Below the pieces are notes generated by a model that had not been told where the DNA came from, searched no databases, and worked only from the letters and a program-made list of their open reading frames with translations. Source: Zingiber officinale (lineage: Eukaryota; Streptophyta; Magnoliopsida; Zingiberales; Zingiberaceae). From it: DNA of 64,000 nt. This document shows, one piece after another, positions 32,169 to 43,261 of the stretch; the first letter of the stretch is position 1, and every line of letters starts with the position of its first letter. A program made the translations under genes and the position numbers. Location of the stretch: NCBI RefSeq assembly GCF_018446385.1, contig NC_055989.1, positions 134,133,004-134,197,003 of the forward strand, in the 5' to 3' direction.

Positions 32169-34403
32169 ATGGCTAGTTCCTCTCAGCCTCAAGACCAAAC
32201 TCTCGGCCCATGGTATACCACCATGGAGTCGCGCTTCGATCAGCGCGACGCCGATATTTTGATGGATAATTTTAACATCCCATCCGACTTCGAAATTATC
32301 TTACCCTCTCCCTCCGCTCGGCCACACAAACCGCCGCGCGAAGCTTTTTGTGTTTTTCGCGACCAGTTCACAGCCGGTCTGCGATTTCCCATTCATCCCT
32401 TCATCGTTGAAGTTTGCAACTTTTTCGGCATTCCGCTCGGAAGCCTAGTCCCCAACACTTTCCTCTTTTTATGCGGCGTTGTCGTCCTGTTTAAAATCCA
32501 CCATATCCCCCTCCGACCGGAGGTTTTCTACTTTTTTTATTACCCTAAATAGTCCGAGCTGGGCACATATATGTTCCAGGCTCGGCCCGGTTTAGTTTTC
32601 TTCAATAAACTGCCCTCTTCCAATAAGCATTGGAAAGAATTCTATTTCTACCTTCGGATGCCCGAGCGGGCCCCCTTCCGAACGCAGTGGCAGATCGGAC
32701 CACCAACCTCTCCTGAACTAAGAAGATTCAAGACCCGACCGGACTATCTTCACGCCGCCAACATGCTAGCCGGTCTGAGGTTTGACATCAATAAGTTCCT
32801 GCCAGAATGGGTGATGTACATATTCGGCCTGAGTCCGATCAGGACTCCCCTCCCGAGCGGCTTCGGTAAGAATCTTGCTTGTACATTTGCCTTGATTGCT
32901 AACTGATTTTCTCCTTTTTCCTTTGCAGCGAACATTGTCATGGAGTCGGTGATGGCTGGAATTTTGAAGAGGAAGGCGGTGGCGCTCGAGGCCGCGGCGG
33001 CCAAAGAGATGGAGACGCTTGGCATTCAGTCGGTCGGCTCTAATGAAGGGGAGAGCGACACGAATGCGGGGGAATCGGCCGCTCAGGCTTCCCTCCCAGA
33101 ACAGGCGGCTGGCGCAACTGCTAGTCGAGAGCCTTCCGTCCGGGAGGAGGGCTCGGCTCAGGAGGAGGAGCGCCCTCTTCGACAAAAGAGGCGCCGAGTG
33201 GAGACACCCCTTCGATCGGCGACTTCCGCGGTCCAGCCTTCCGAGCGGACCACCACTGATTCCCGTGGCAAAGCCCCAGCGGTGGAGGCTATCTCGTCCG
33301 ATCGGACCCCGTCACAATTGGATGCGTCCGCGGACCCCCTCGAGGTCATTCCAGTCAGCGTCCTTCCGCCCGCTGCCCGCCGAGTTCAACGTTCAGCAAT
33401 TTTGTCCCAGATGTCTGCACCGGCCTCCGATCCTTCCCCGGCTTCTGCCCAGACGACCCCAGGTCGGCACCGTACCATCCGAGTCTCTTTGCATCTCCCC
33501 ACCGAGGAATTAATGCCCGAGGCCGATCGGCCAACCGCGCCCGAGCACATGATCACAATGAAGGGGCCCTTAGCCGAGATGTGGGCCGACGCTCGGGCGC
33601 GCGTCGCAATGATCCCCCTCAGCAATCTAGCCAACAGCCACATGCAGCAGGCCACGGGGGTAAGTTTATTTTCTCGAGTCCTTTACGCATTCTTTCCGAT
33701 CGGCTATTAACAATCTTTCTTTTGTCAGAGATGGGTGGAGGAGATTGTTGTCTTCAATCGTCTGGCGATGGCGGACGAGGAGCTCAAGAGGTTATGGAGT
33801 TCGGGCGGCGCTCCTTCCCAAGGCCCATCATATGCCGAGCTGCAGAAGGAGCTCAAAAAGACCCAAAATCTGTTGGAGGCCGAACGGAAGAAGGCGACCG
33901 ATCAGGCCTACACTCTGGGAGAACTTGAAAGGCAGGTGAAGACGCTTGAGCGGAAGAAAAACCTTGCCACCGAGCGGAAGAAAATGGCAATCTCCGATCT
34001 GGAGAAGAAGAATGTCGAGGCTCGGGGTCTGGAGCAAAAGATTAAAGAGCTGATGGACCAGCTGGCCGGCGAGAAGGTGGCCCGCTCGGCGGAGGCAAAT
34101 AAGCATAAGGAGGAGCTGAAAACTCTGCAAGAGTCCCTCGCAGCCTCCCAAGCGTTCTTCAAGGAGTATCAAGAAGCTGAGCCTGGCCGAGTCGCAGCCC
34201 TGAGGCTGAATTACATCCGTTCGGAAGTGTTCTCGGAGAAAGTCTACGAACGGATGTACACTGCCTTCGAGCTCGCTATGACTGCCACCACAACTTATTT
34301 GAAGTCCAAGGGTCATTTTGCCGACTCCGTCCTCATCCCGACCCAAGACCAAGCGGCGCTTCTCGGCACAATCCCCCAGGACATTTATGATTTCCTTGAA
34401 TAG
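32169..34403 (+). pseudogene. Antisense gene of element 2, three exons, one nonsense codon
   Basis: Inferred exons are 32169-32865, 32929-33659 and 33729-34403, with GT-AG introns of 63 and 69 bp. Exon 1 (MASSSQPQDQ...) is the PF04195-like domain with 'LRFPIHPFI', 'SNKHWKEFYFYLRMPER' and 'YIFGLSPIRT'. A TAG at 32550-32552 stands where element 1 has Gln in 'YPKQSEPG'. Exon 2 is a low-complexity, Ser/Pro/Glu-rich linker of about 240 residues without the frameshift seen in element 1. Exon 3 is a heptad-like coiled coil ('KKTQNLLEAERKKA', 'LEKKNVEARGLEQKIKEL') ending 'PQDIYDFLE'. Full length would be about 700 residues. The function is unknown. With only one stop, this is the best preserved copy. 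Confidence 0.82.
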
Positions 34404-34775
34404 GAAGTTTTTATGTAACTCGGCCGCTCGGCTAAACACTTATCTATTTTTACAATTCTGTCGCTCGGCCTTAATTTCTTGAATGATATCCTTTTATTTG
34501 CTTTTTCTTTTTCTTTTGCTAATCAATATGAGTGTTGTCCGCTCGGCTCGCCAACTACCGTTGTTCATGTTCCTTTGCTTCTCCTCGTTATTCGCCTCTC
34601 ATCCCACCTTTCTTGTGCTCGAAAGGGGTTTTTACGAAGTATTTTGCGTAGCTAGTCCGCTCGGCGGAATATATCCTGTTTCGCAAACGGGATTTTCTCC
34701 AGATGTTCATGAAGTACTTTTGGTTAATTGGACGATCGGCCAAACGACTTAAGAGTCGACCTCTTTATTGTCTTC
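34404..34775 (+). other. 3' flank of antisense gene, element 2
   Basis: Non-coding sequence linking the stop codon to the tandem array. It shares the 'ccgctcggc' words of the same region in element 1. No gene seen; the 89-codon frame at 34483-34752 has no recognisable content. Confidence 0.45.
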
Positions 34776-35158
34776 TTCCGGCCGGAGGGTTTATAGTCGC
34801 CGGCGCGACTCTCGATATTTAACGTCGGAGCTCGACGGTCTTCCGGCCGGAGGGTTTATAGTCGCCGTCGCAACTCTTGATATTTAACGTCGGAGCTCGA
34901 CGGTCTTCCGGCCGGAGGGTTTATAGTCGCTGGCGCGACTCTCGATATTTAACGTCGGAGCTCGACGGTCTTCCAGCCGGAGGGTTTATAGTCGCCGGCG
35001 CGACTCTCGATATTTAACGTCGGAGCTCGACGGTCTTCCGGCATGAGGGTTTATAGTCGCCGGCGTGACTCTCGATATTTAACGTTAGAGCTCGACGGTC
35101 TTCCGGCCTGAGGGTTTATAGTTGCCGGCGTGACTCTCGATATTTAACGTCGGAGTCC
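34776..35158 (+). repeat. 65-bp tandem array of element 2, truncated
   Basis: Almost six units with period 65 (starts at 34776, 34841, 34906, ...), each 'ttccggccggagggtttata' followed by 'gtcgccggcgcgactctcga', 'tatttaacgtcggagctcga' and 'cggtc'. Homologous in plan to the element 1 monomers (shared 'tttatag', 'ctctcgat.tttaacg' and 'cgg.gctcg.cgg'). It is cut in the sixth unit by the junction with Copia sequence. Confidence 0.92.
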
Positions 35159-36214
35159 TTGTTTATAGCTTAATAGTGGCAGGCTATTACAAATTGAGAA
35201 GAGAAAATTATTTTTAATTAAATAAATTTTCCTTTTCATGGCATAAGAATTAAGGAAGTTTTTATTTAAATTTCCTTATTTGCCAAGACCAAGGATTATA
35301 AAAGAGGGGGTAGAGGTGCCTTCATGGCTAACGATTCTATTCTTTTTCTCTCCCTCTTTTCCTTGGTGTGGCCGGCCATAGAAGTTCTCTCTTCTTCCTT
35401 TTCTTTCTTGTTCATTGGCCGAACCTCATCAACTCATGGAGCTTGAAGGTGGCTGGATTCTAGGATGGAGAAGAAGGAGAGAAAGGAAGCATCCCTTGGA
35501 GCTTGGTGGTGGTGGCCGAACCACATCTATTCATGGAATATTTGTGGTGGCCGAATCATGCTTGGAGAAGAAGGTGACTTAGGTGGATTCTCATCTCGGT
35601 AGATCGTTGCCCACACAACGTCCGGGATAAGAAGAGGAATACGGTAGAAGATCAAGAGGTCATTAAAGTTTACAAAGGAATGTATAATTAGTAATTAATT
35701 TCCGCATCATACTAGTTGTATTTTTTTTATATGAATTCCAAACACAAGAGGCATTAGATTCTAGATTTTCGGATTTGTTTCGAAGATGTGTTTCTTTTTG
35801 TTTTGTTTTTCGAATTTGTGATTCGATTGTTCCTTTTGGTTAACCTAGAGTTATTTAAGGAAATAAATATTAGCTTTCCTTAAAAGGCTTTGCCTAGGCG
35901 GTGGTGGTTGCTCTCATATCCAAGAAGGTCATGTGCCTCGCCATGCAGTCCTGGAAGCAAATTTTGGAAATTAATATTTATGGAATTAATAACTTAGATA
36001 GATTTGAATCAATAGTGTTAAGTTCCGCTTACGATTCAAATATAAACCATTAAGAACAGATAAGTTAAATTTGGAATCAATGATGTTAAGTTCCATCTGC
36101 GATTCCTAATTAAACTTCTAAAGAACACAATAGGTTATTTAAGGAAAGGTTCGGCACTTGTACAAAAAAAATTTGTACAGTGGAACCGGTACGTTTTCCT
36201 AGGACTAACCAACA
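35159..36214 (+). repeat. 5'-truncated 5' LTR of plus-strand family A
   Basis: Aligns with the second half of the 3' LTR (from about 53603 on). It contains a TATA box (TATAAAAG, 35297-35304) and ends 'ctaaccaaca' at 36214, two bases before the PBS. The abrupt left edge abuts a broken tandem-repeat unit of element 2. Confidence 0.88.
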
Positions 36215-36216
36215 AT

Positions 36217-36228
36217 TGGTATCAGAGC
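36217..36228 (+). other. Primer-binding site (Met tRNA)
   Basis: TGGTATCAGAGC directly after the LTR end, the same as in the minus copy (25040-25051). Confidence 0.92.
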
Positions 36229-37879
36229 TAGGGTTTGCCTCTGTGTGTTTGAGTTTCAAATTAGGTTATGCACATGTCATTCATAATTTAGGCAGGATAA
36301 TAGTAGGATGTGCTAACTTTGTGGTTGCAGGCTCCAACTATTATGGCTTATAGATGTTGTGTGTGATTGGACCCTTGGACATGTCAAGGGCATTATTTTG
36401 TGTGTGCATGATTGTATGTAACTAATACAGCAGGAGCTGTATTAGCCTTAGGATTTTAGAATTTTATTTTCGATCTAGATTATATGTACATTCCCTCGTG
36501 GAATATAGGATCAATATATGTAAAATTCTATTTTTGTCGCAGATCGGATTCTTGCGAGGCGTGGTACTTTTGGAGCACCAGAGGCGCAACGGAATAAGAA
36601 GCAAGATGGATGTGATGACTCGACCCGATGGCGGTGGCTAAAGATGGCAGCAGCTAGGGTTGGAGCACATGGAGGACAGTAACAGGAAAAGGTCATAATA
36701 GTTGGAAAATAATTTCCATATTTATTGCTTTTATTTACTGTGATGTGTGTGTATGCATGTGATGTATGCTAGGATAATTTAAAATTCCTCACTTTAAATA
36801 ACTAAGTGGGAGAGGGATTTATTTTAATAAACTCCACGGTCTCCATTACTGGTTTGTAAGTGATGCAAACAAACTTGCGCGTTGGCTCTGAGTGCCTTCC
36901 TCCATATCGGATGAGTTTGTTTACGGATCACTAGATCAAACTTCTATTTTGGATAAATATAGGAAATTAATTAAGAGCGTGTGATCTTCCCCATCGGAAG
37001 GGGCACAATCTTATTAATGGACTTAGTGTCAAGTAATGGTATACACTTAGCCATGTCTAATAGTATCCTTCCCATCGGAGTCACTGCTATTATTTGGGTG
37101 ACCAAAGGAAAACCAACTATTAATTTGTCAAAAAGATAAGTTAAAAAGATAATAAAATTAAAACCCTCTCTTACAAATGTCGAGTTTTTGTATACGTCCA
37201 CACTATCGTAGCATACAAAATTCACGGTGTATGAGGTAATTTTATTTGTCAGGATGACAAGGAAATAAAATTAATGGGAAAAACTCCTCTTACAAATGTT
37301 TGGTTTTGTATACGTCCACACTATCGTGACATACAAAATTCACGGTGTTTGGGGTAATTTTATTTGTCATAAAAACTTATTGACAAGATAATTAATGGGT
37401 AAAACTCTCCTCTTATAAATGTTTGAATTTGTATACGTCCACACTATCGTGGCATGCAAAATTCACGGTTTTTGAGGTGTTGGTGAATTTAAATGATATT
37501 GTTTTGAGGAATCAATATTATTTCAAATTCAGAAGTTTTGACCGAATATTTGATCAAAGACAGATCAACTATTATTTTATTTGTCATAAAGTTAGGATGA
37601 CGAGATAATAAAATTAATGAATAAAATCTCCTCTTTGATTTTGTATACGTCCACACTATCGTGGCATACAAAATTCATGGGGATTTTAAGGTGTTGGTCT
37701 TGACCAACTATTTTTGTGATTCTTAGGATTTAAAATGTTTGTCAATCCCCTAGTTGTTATACTATAGAATAGACTTAGTAGTCCCAATTGTAATGATTGG
37801 AAATAGGACTTGAGCATTTAGGTAGACTGCCCTCTTAGAACTAAGAACAAAATAGGTGTATTTCATTCATTAGTTAATA
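36229..37879 (+). other. Non-coding leader of family A with hairpin repeats
   Basis: There is no gag frame. It holds four copies of the inverted-repeat word ('tttgtatacgtccacac' ... 'gtggcatacaaaa') near 37186, 37306, 37429 and 37637, collinear with 23600-24100 of the minus copy. One copy is weakened by a G-to-A change ('cgtagcatac'). Confidence 0.7.
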
Positions 37880-39716
37880 CATGATTAGTAGTGTTATCTA
37901 CCGGTACCTGGTGTGTAGATACGAGAGCCACTGATCATGTATGCAATTCATTGCAGAGGTTCCAGGAAATCCGATAACTATATGAAGGGGAAGTCACCGT
38001 CTACATGGGTACTGCTGCAAAAGTGGTAATTGTTGTAGTGGGAGATGCTTATCCTATGATAGGAATAAAATATGGATTTTTAGAAATTGTCTTTACGTAC
38101 TAAGTTTAGAAAGAATCTGATTTCGGTTTCTAAGCTATTAAAGAATAGATATTCTGTCTATTTTGATAACAAGCTTGTTATCAAGAAAAATAGAAAAATT
38201 ATCTATTCTGGTACGTTGGTTAACAATTTATAATCTAATAACTCCCAAGATGCAATAACACATTTTCTAAATAAGAGAAAGTAACCTTCGGAAATTAACC
38301 AATCATATTTTTGGCATCTAAGGCTAGGTTATATTAACTTGAGTAGGATTCAAAGGATAATAACCAATGAACTCTTGGGTTCATTGGTAGTGGAAATCTT
38401 TTCAACCTGCGAGTCTTACTTAGAAGGAAAAATAACCAAGAAGCTTTTAAGTCTAAGGGGTATGGAGCCAAAGATATGTTAGAATTGGTTCATTCTGATT
38501 TGTGTAGACCTTTAACTATCCAAGAAGAGGTTGTTTCGAATATTTCGTCTCTTTTATAGACGACTATTCAAAATAAGGATATATTTACTTGACGTGCCAC
38601 AAGTCTAAGTGTTTTGATTAGTTCAAAGAGTACTAGGCTGATGTGGAGTAATGTCAAAGTAAAAGTATCAAGACACTACGGTAAAATCGTAGTAACGAGT
38701 ACCTCTTAGGAGAGTTTAGGAGTCACTTATCAGAAGTCGGGATTTAATCCCAACTAACTGCACCTGGTACACCCCAACAGAATGGTGTAATAGAAAGAAG
38801 GTATAAGGCTCTTATGGAATAATTAGATCGATGATGTGTTATTCAAAAAATTACAAAATTCGTTTTAAGGATATACACTGGAAACAGAAGTGAACATAGT
38901 ACCTTCTAAGTCAGAACTCTCTACTCCCATAAAATTGCAGATTGAGCGTAAGCTTAGTCTGAAGCATATTCGGATTTGGGTGGTCTGCACATGAGAGACA
39001 CTGATAATATTGGACATCAGTTCACTAGTTTGTGAATTATCTTAGAAAAATGAAAAGAGGTTTTTTAGTCCTTAAAATCGAAAGGTCATTGTTGGCACCA
39101 ATGCCCGATTTTAGAAAAGGACTATACTATGAACCACGAGCCCATGAGTAAAAATTGTTCTTAAGGAAATTAAAGGACACATCTAATCTAGTACCAACTG
39201 TGCAAGATGAAATATCACAAGAAACTGCAACACGTATCACAAATGATACACAATTGTAGAAAGTGTCTCGTCATAGTGGGAGGGTTGTTAGGCAACCTAA
39301 GAGATTCATGCTTTGGGAGAATCTTTGGACTTGATCCCTGGTGGACATAAACCTGATCCCCGGATATATGACGAAGTACTCCAAGATAAAGATACAGTAT
39401 CTTTGCAAAGAGCAATAAATACAGAATTAGAATATATGTATTCTAATAGAGTCTGGGAGCTTATAAAATCACCAAATGGTGTAAAAGTCATTGGGTAAAA
39501 ATAAGTCTGCAATAGGAAAAGAGGGATAGACAGGAAGGTGGAAACTTTCAAAGCAAGGCTTGTTGAAAAAGGAAACTTTTTCACTGGTAGCCATGCTTAA
39601 GTCTATCCGGATTCTTTTATCTATTTAGCAAGTGGATGTCAAGTCAGCTTTTCTTAATGGAAGTCTTGAAGAAAACATCCATATATAGCAACCAGAAGGG
39701 TTCATTGCAAAGAGCA
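37880..39716 (+). pseudogene. Decayed Copia protease, integrase and start of RT
   Basis: Protease relic near 37900-38050 ('CVDTRATDHVCNSLQ', where the catalytic D-S/T-G has become D-T-R). GAG-pre-integrase follows near 38320-38440 ('YINLSRIQRIITNEL', 'CESYLEGK'), integrase fragments to about 38850, and the RT start at 39313-39498 ('YDEVLQDKDTVS', 'NRVWELIKSPNG') running on to 39716. More than a dozen stops or frame changes. It is interrupted inside RT by element C, and the RT sequence resumes without loss at 50905. Confidence 0.8.
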
Positions 39717-39721
39717 AAGAG
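39717..39721. other. Target-site duplication of element C
   Basis: AAGAG here and at 50900-50904. Joining 39721 to 50905 restores the Copia RT text ('gcaaagagcatcttatgtgtaagctt'). Confidence 0.9.
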
Positions 39722-40810
39722 TGTTGGTGCGGTTAGCACTAACGATTTAACCCAGGTTTTGATGAATGACAAATAGGTTAAGTTAGTTTTGTTGTTGTCT
39801 GACACTTTGATCGAGTGTGCAGGAGAAGTCCAGCTAGGTCGATGGGCTGACCGGATAGCTGGCGAGAAGTCCAAGCGGGTCGACGGGCTGACCAGACGCT
39901 TGGCGAGAAGTCCAGCTAGGTCGACGGGCTGACTGGATAGCTGGCGAGAAGTCCAAGCGGGTCGACGGGCTGACCGGACGCTTGGCGAGAAGTCCAGACG
40001 GGTCGACGGGCTGACCGGACGTCTGGCAGGTAAGTGAGGTAAGTCACTGGAGGGGAGTGACTGCGAGGACGCGTTCCCGGGAAGGGAACATTAGGCGTCG
40101 ATCCGGCTTAGATCCATTTCGGATGTCTAAGTCGAGATCGTGACTAGATTCCGGTCTCGGAAAGACGGAATCTAAGTCATACTCTTTGCTATTACTTTGT
40201 TGAACTTTAATTGTGCTAACAATCTGTTTTACAGGATATATATTTGCCTCCGGACTAACGTTTGTCGTGCAGGACGGATTCTGCGGGAAAACAGGGTCCG
40301 GGCGCCCGGAAGGAATCCAGGCGCCCGGGAGGCAAACTTTATCCTAATTGCGCATCGCCACGTGGAGCATCTCGGTTTGAGCAGCTACGTCACATTCCAG
40401 GCGCTCGGAAGGGATCCAGGCGCCCGGAACAGCATATAAAAGAAGCCCCAGACAGGAGCTTCAGAATAATTAATCTGAGAACTCTTATACTGCTGGTCTT
40501 GCTGCTCGACGTTCAGTGCGATGCCAACAACGCTCCGACAAAGTGCTCCTTCCGTTTTGATTTAATTTCCTTGTCGGTATTGCTTTATTTTCACTAGCAT
40601 TTCCTGTACTTATTCTGTAATCATATTTCGACTTGTTAGTGATTGCCCAACGAAAGTGGTCAAGGACCACGGGCCTTCGAGTAGGAGTCGTCACAGGCTC
40701 CGAACGAAGTAAAAAAACATCTGTGTCTATTTTACTTTTCCGCTGCGTTTATACTCTAAGTTTTCGAATCGATATTCACCCCCCCCTCTATCGAATCTAA
40801 CGGTCCTACA
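39722..40810 (+). repeat. 5' LTR of element C (1,089 bp)
   Basis: TGTTGGTGCGG ... GGTCCTACA. It contains five 41-bp direct repeats at 39823-40027 ('gagaagtccagctaggtcga'-type), a GC-rich palindromic module at about 40304-40432 (CCGGGCGCCCGG and kin) and a TATA box at 40435-40441. A PBS follows two bases after its end. Confidence 0.9.
40435..40441 (+). promoter_or_regulatory. TATA box of LTR C
   Basis: TATAAAA right after the palindromic GC module; the 3' LTR has the same box at 50519-50525. The leader 'gaagccccagacaggagctt' follows. This is the likely promoter of the gag transcript. Confidence 0.6.
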
Positions 40811-40812
40811 AG

Positions 40813-40824
40813 TGGTATCAGAGC
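40813..40824 (+). other. Primer-binding site (Met tRNA) of element C
   Basis: TGGTATCAGAGC, two bases after the LTR end at 40810. Confidence 0.93.
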
Positions 40825-41055
40825 AGGTACCACTCTGATTTGGTGCAACCACCAATCAGACCGGGGGTGAAATTTTTTTTCGATTTTTCAGTTTTACACT
40901 CAAAACTTCAAACTGGTTTATAACTTTCTATTATTTTTTTGGCTAAATTGGTGCAACATCAATCTAGATTTTTCTACTATTTCTCTCTTCCCGCACTACT
41001 AATCCAAGACCAAGTCTTGGGATTTTTTTTCTTCGGTTATTTACCTGTGCACAGA

Positions 41056-42735
41056 ATGTCCCAACAAGAAGGATTCAGCACAGTGCGACCTCCACTCTTC
41101 AACGGGGACGACTTTCCGTACTGGAAGAAGCGCATGGAGGTTTACCTCAAAACAGACTTCGACCAGTGGATGAGCATTACGAGACCCTACAAAATTCCAG
41201 TGGACAACTCCGGGAATCTAGTGGATCCTGAAGACTGGACAGCAGATCTGAAAAAAAAAGCATCAGCAGAAAATAAAGCGATCAACACTCTACAGTGCGG
41301 ATTGACAAGAGAAGAACTGAACAGAGTCGGTCCACACAAAAATGCTAAAGAGCTGTGGGACAAGTTGATCGAGCTGCACGAGGGAACGAGCGACGCTAAG
41401 GTAACAAAATGAGACCTGCTTTTAAATAAAATTTTTAATATAAAAATGCAGGAAGGAGAAACAGCGAATCAACTCCACGCGAGGATCAAGGACATCCTCA
41501 ACGGGCTTCATGCGATAGGCCACCAGATGGAGAACAGAGACTTAATAAGGTACGCATTAAACGCCTTTCCACGTAATAGTTTGTGGGCATCAATAGTGGA
41601 TGCCTACAAAATTTCTAAGAATCTTTCTGAATTAAAATTAGACGAGCTTTTCTGTGAATTAGAATTACACGAACAAACTAATGCTGGAGCCGAGAAAGGT
41701 ATAGCTCTATTTGCAGGTTCCTCCAAAGAAAAGAAAAGCAAGCCTGAATTTGAAGAAGAATCTGACCAAGACTCCGAAGACGAAGAACACCTGGTGAACT
41801 TGGTAAGAAAAATGTTCACCAGGAGAAAGAGGAGCTTCAGCAAAAAGGATCTTCAAAAGATCAGCTCTCCCTCAGAACAAAAGAACGTGACTTGCTACGG
41901 CTGCAACAAAAAGGGACACTACAAGAACGAATGCCCAAAACTGAAGTTCGACAAACCAAAGCCAACCAAAAAGAAGGCACTCAAAGCAACGTGGGATGAC
42001 TCCTCGGACGAATCGGAGGAAGAAGAGCAGAAACATCAGAGCCACCTCGCACTGATGGCCCGCGAAGCCGAAACAGAAAATGAGTCGGAAGATGAAGACG
42101 GGTCTGAACCCGAAACAAGCCACGAGTCCGTACTCGTTTCCGAAGGCTCGAATGAGGTATATTTTAATTTAAACAAAAAGTTTTTTAGAATCATCTCTTG
42201 TTTAAATAGTAAATTAACTAAAGTAGAAAATCAAAACAAATCACTTCTTGAGGAAAATCAAAACCTCAAGGAACAAATCAAAAATTCAAATCCAACTCAA
42301 GATCTAACACTTGAGGAGGAGAATCTATCATTAAAAAATGATGTTAAAAATTTAAAAGAAATGCTAGAAAAATTTACAACAAGATCAAAAAATTTAGACT
42401 TAATCCTAAATAATCAAAAAGCATGTTATAATAAAACCGGACTAGGATATAAGTCGAATTCAAATAAAACCTTCAAATCATTAATAACCCAATACAAATC
42501 AATCAATCTAGCTTGGGTTCCGAAAGCGTGTCTGACCACGCAAGTAGGACTTAATCAATATTATATACCTAAAGAAAAAATACATTATATAAAATCGAAT
42601 AAACCAAACCAAAATCCAAAATACAAACCTAAATCAAATTCAAAATCTAAACAGTTTAAAGATCAACAAAATTACCACCAAGTTAACCATAACTATAAAA
42701 AGAATCGACACAAGCCTAAAAACAAAATTTATTAA
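41056..42735 (+). pseudogene. Copia (SIRE-like) gag with one in-frame TGA
   Basis: A 560-codon frame starts at ATG 41056 (MSQQEGFSTVRPPLFNGDD). The N-terminal gag domain has 'YWKKRMEVYL' and 'KELWDKLIELHEGTSDAKV', then 'LHARIKDILNGL'. A zinc knuckle CYGCNKKGHYKNEC (CCHC) lies at residues 280-293, followed by an acidic linker, a coiled coil at about 360-425 and a basic Asn/Lys-rich tail. A single TGA at 41410-41412 (codon 119) interrupts it where Arg (CGA) would fit, a typical C-to-T lesion; the frame is otherwise intact. The stop at 42735 comes where a SIRE-type polyprotein would run into protease. It would form the virus-like particle and package its own RNA if a relative supplied pol. Confidence 0.9.
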
Positions 42736-43261
42736 AGGCCAATAATTCAGGGGGATGCTCCAGAATAGCTGGCACCTACAAAACTAACTTACCCGACAGG
42801 GTAACCCAAAATTTACCAACCCGGCAGGGTAATTAAGATTAGTTAAAAAGAGACCAAGTTTAACTTGAATCATGGTACTGGTGAAATTTTTGGATGATAG
42901 TACGTTAGGGAAGCTTGGGCATTGCATGTCTAGAAAGATATGGCTTCGATCTGGTGCATTTGGCCAAGTGGAACTGACCGAAGCTACCCTTAAATGAATC
43001 TTAACCAGTTAGACCAAGATTTAGTACTAAGTTCCGTGGATAGGACTATTCGGAAAACCTCGAAAGGTTGGTTACTTCTAATGATGTCCATGTGACTCAC
43101 CAAGCTTAGAAGTTTATCCGAAGAATGCCTATTTGTGGAAACCAAAACTAAATCTGAATCTAACACACGTTAAACCAAAACTCCATAATTAAAAATCCAA
43201 TTTCATCTCACGAAATCATAAAATTCCCTGATTGAAAATATAGATCGGGTGAGATGAATAA
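42736..43261 (+). other. Non-coding stretch after gag
   Basis: No protease or other domain. Two similar phrases 'aacttacccgacagggtaac' and 'tttaccaacccggcagggta' stand side by side at 42785-42835. The rest is decayed sequence with many stops in all frames. Confidence 0.5.

Larger units (their letters stand above)
30698..35158 (-). mobile_element. Element 2: truncated Tat-lineage element
   Basis: Consists of a 3' LTR (30698-31487), polypurine tract (31488-31500), antisense gene on plus (32169-34403) and the start of a 65-bp tandem array (34776-35158). It then breaks off into a Copia LTR at 35159. Its gag-pol and 5' LTR are missing. The layout matches the corresponding third of element 1, and its LTR has the same ends and TATA box. 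It is a sister family rather than the same one, since LTR interiors and array monomers differ. Confidence 0.88.
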
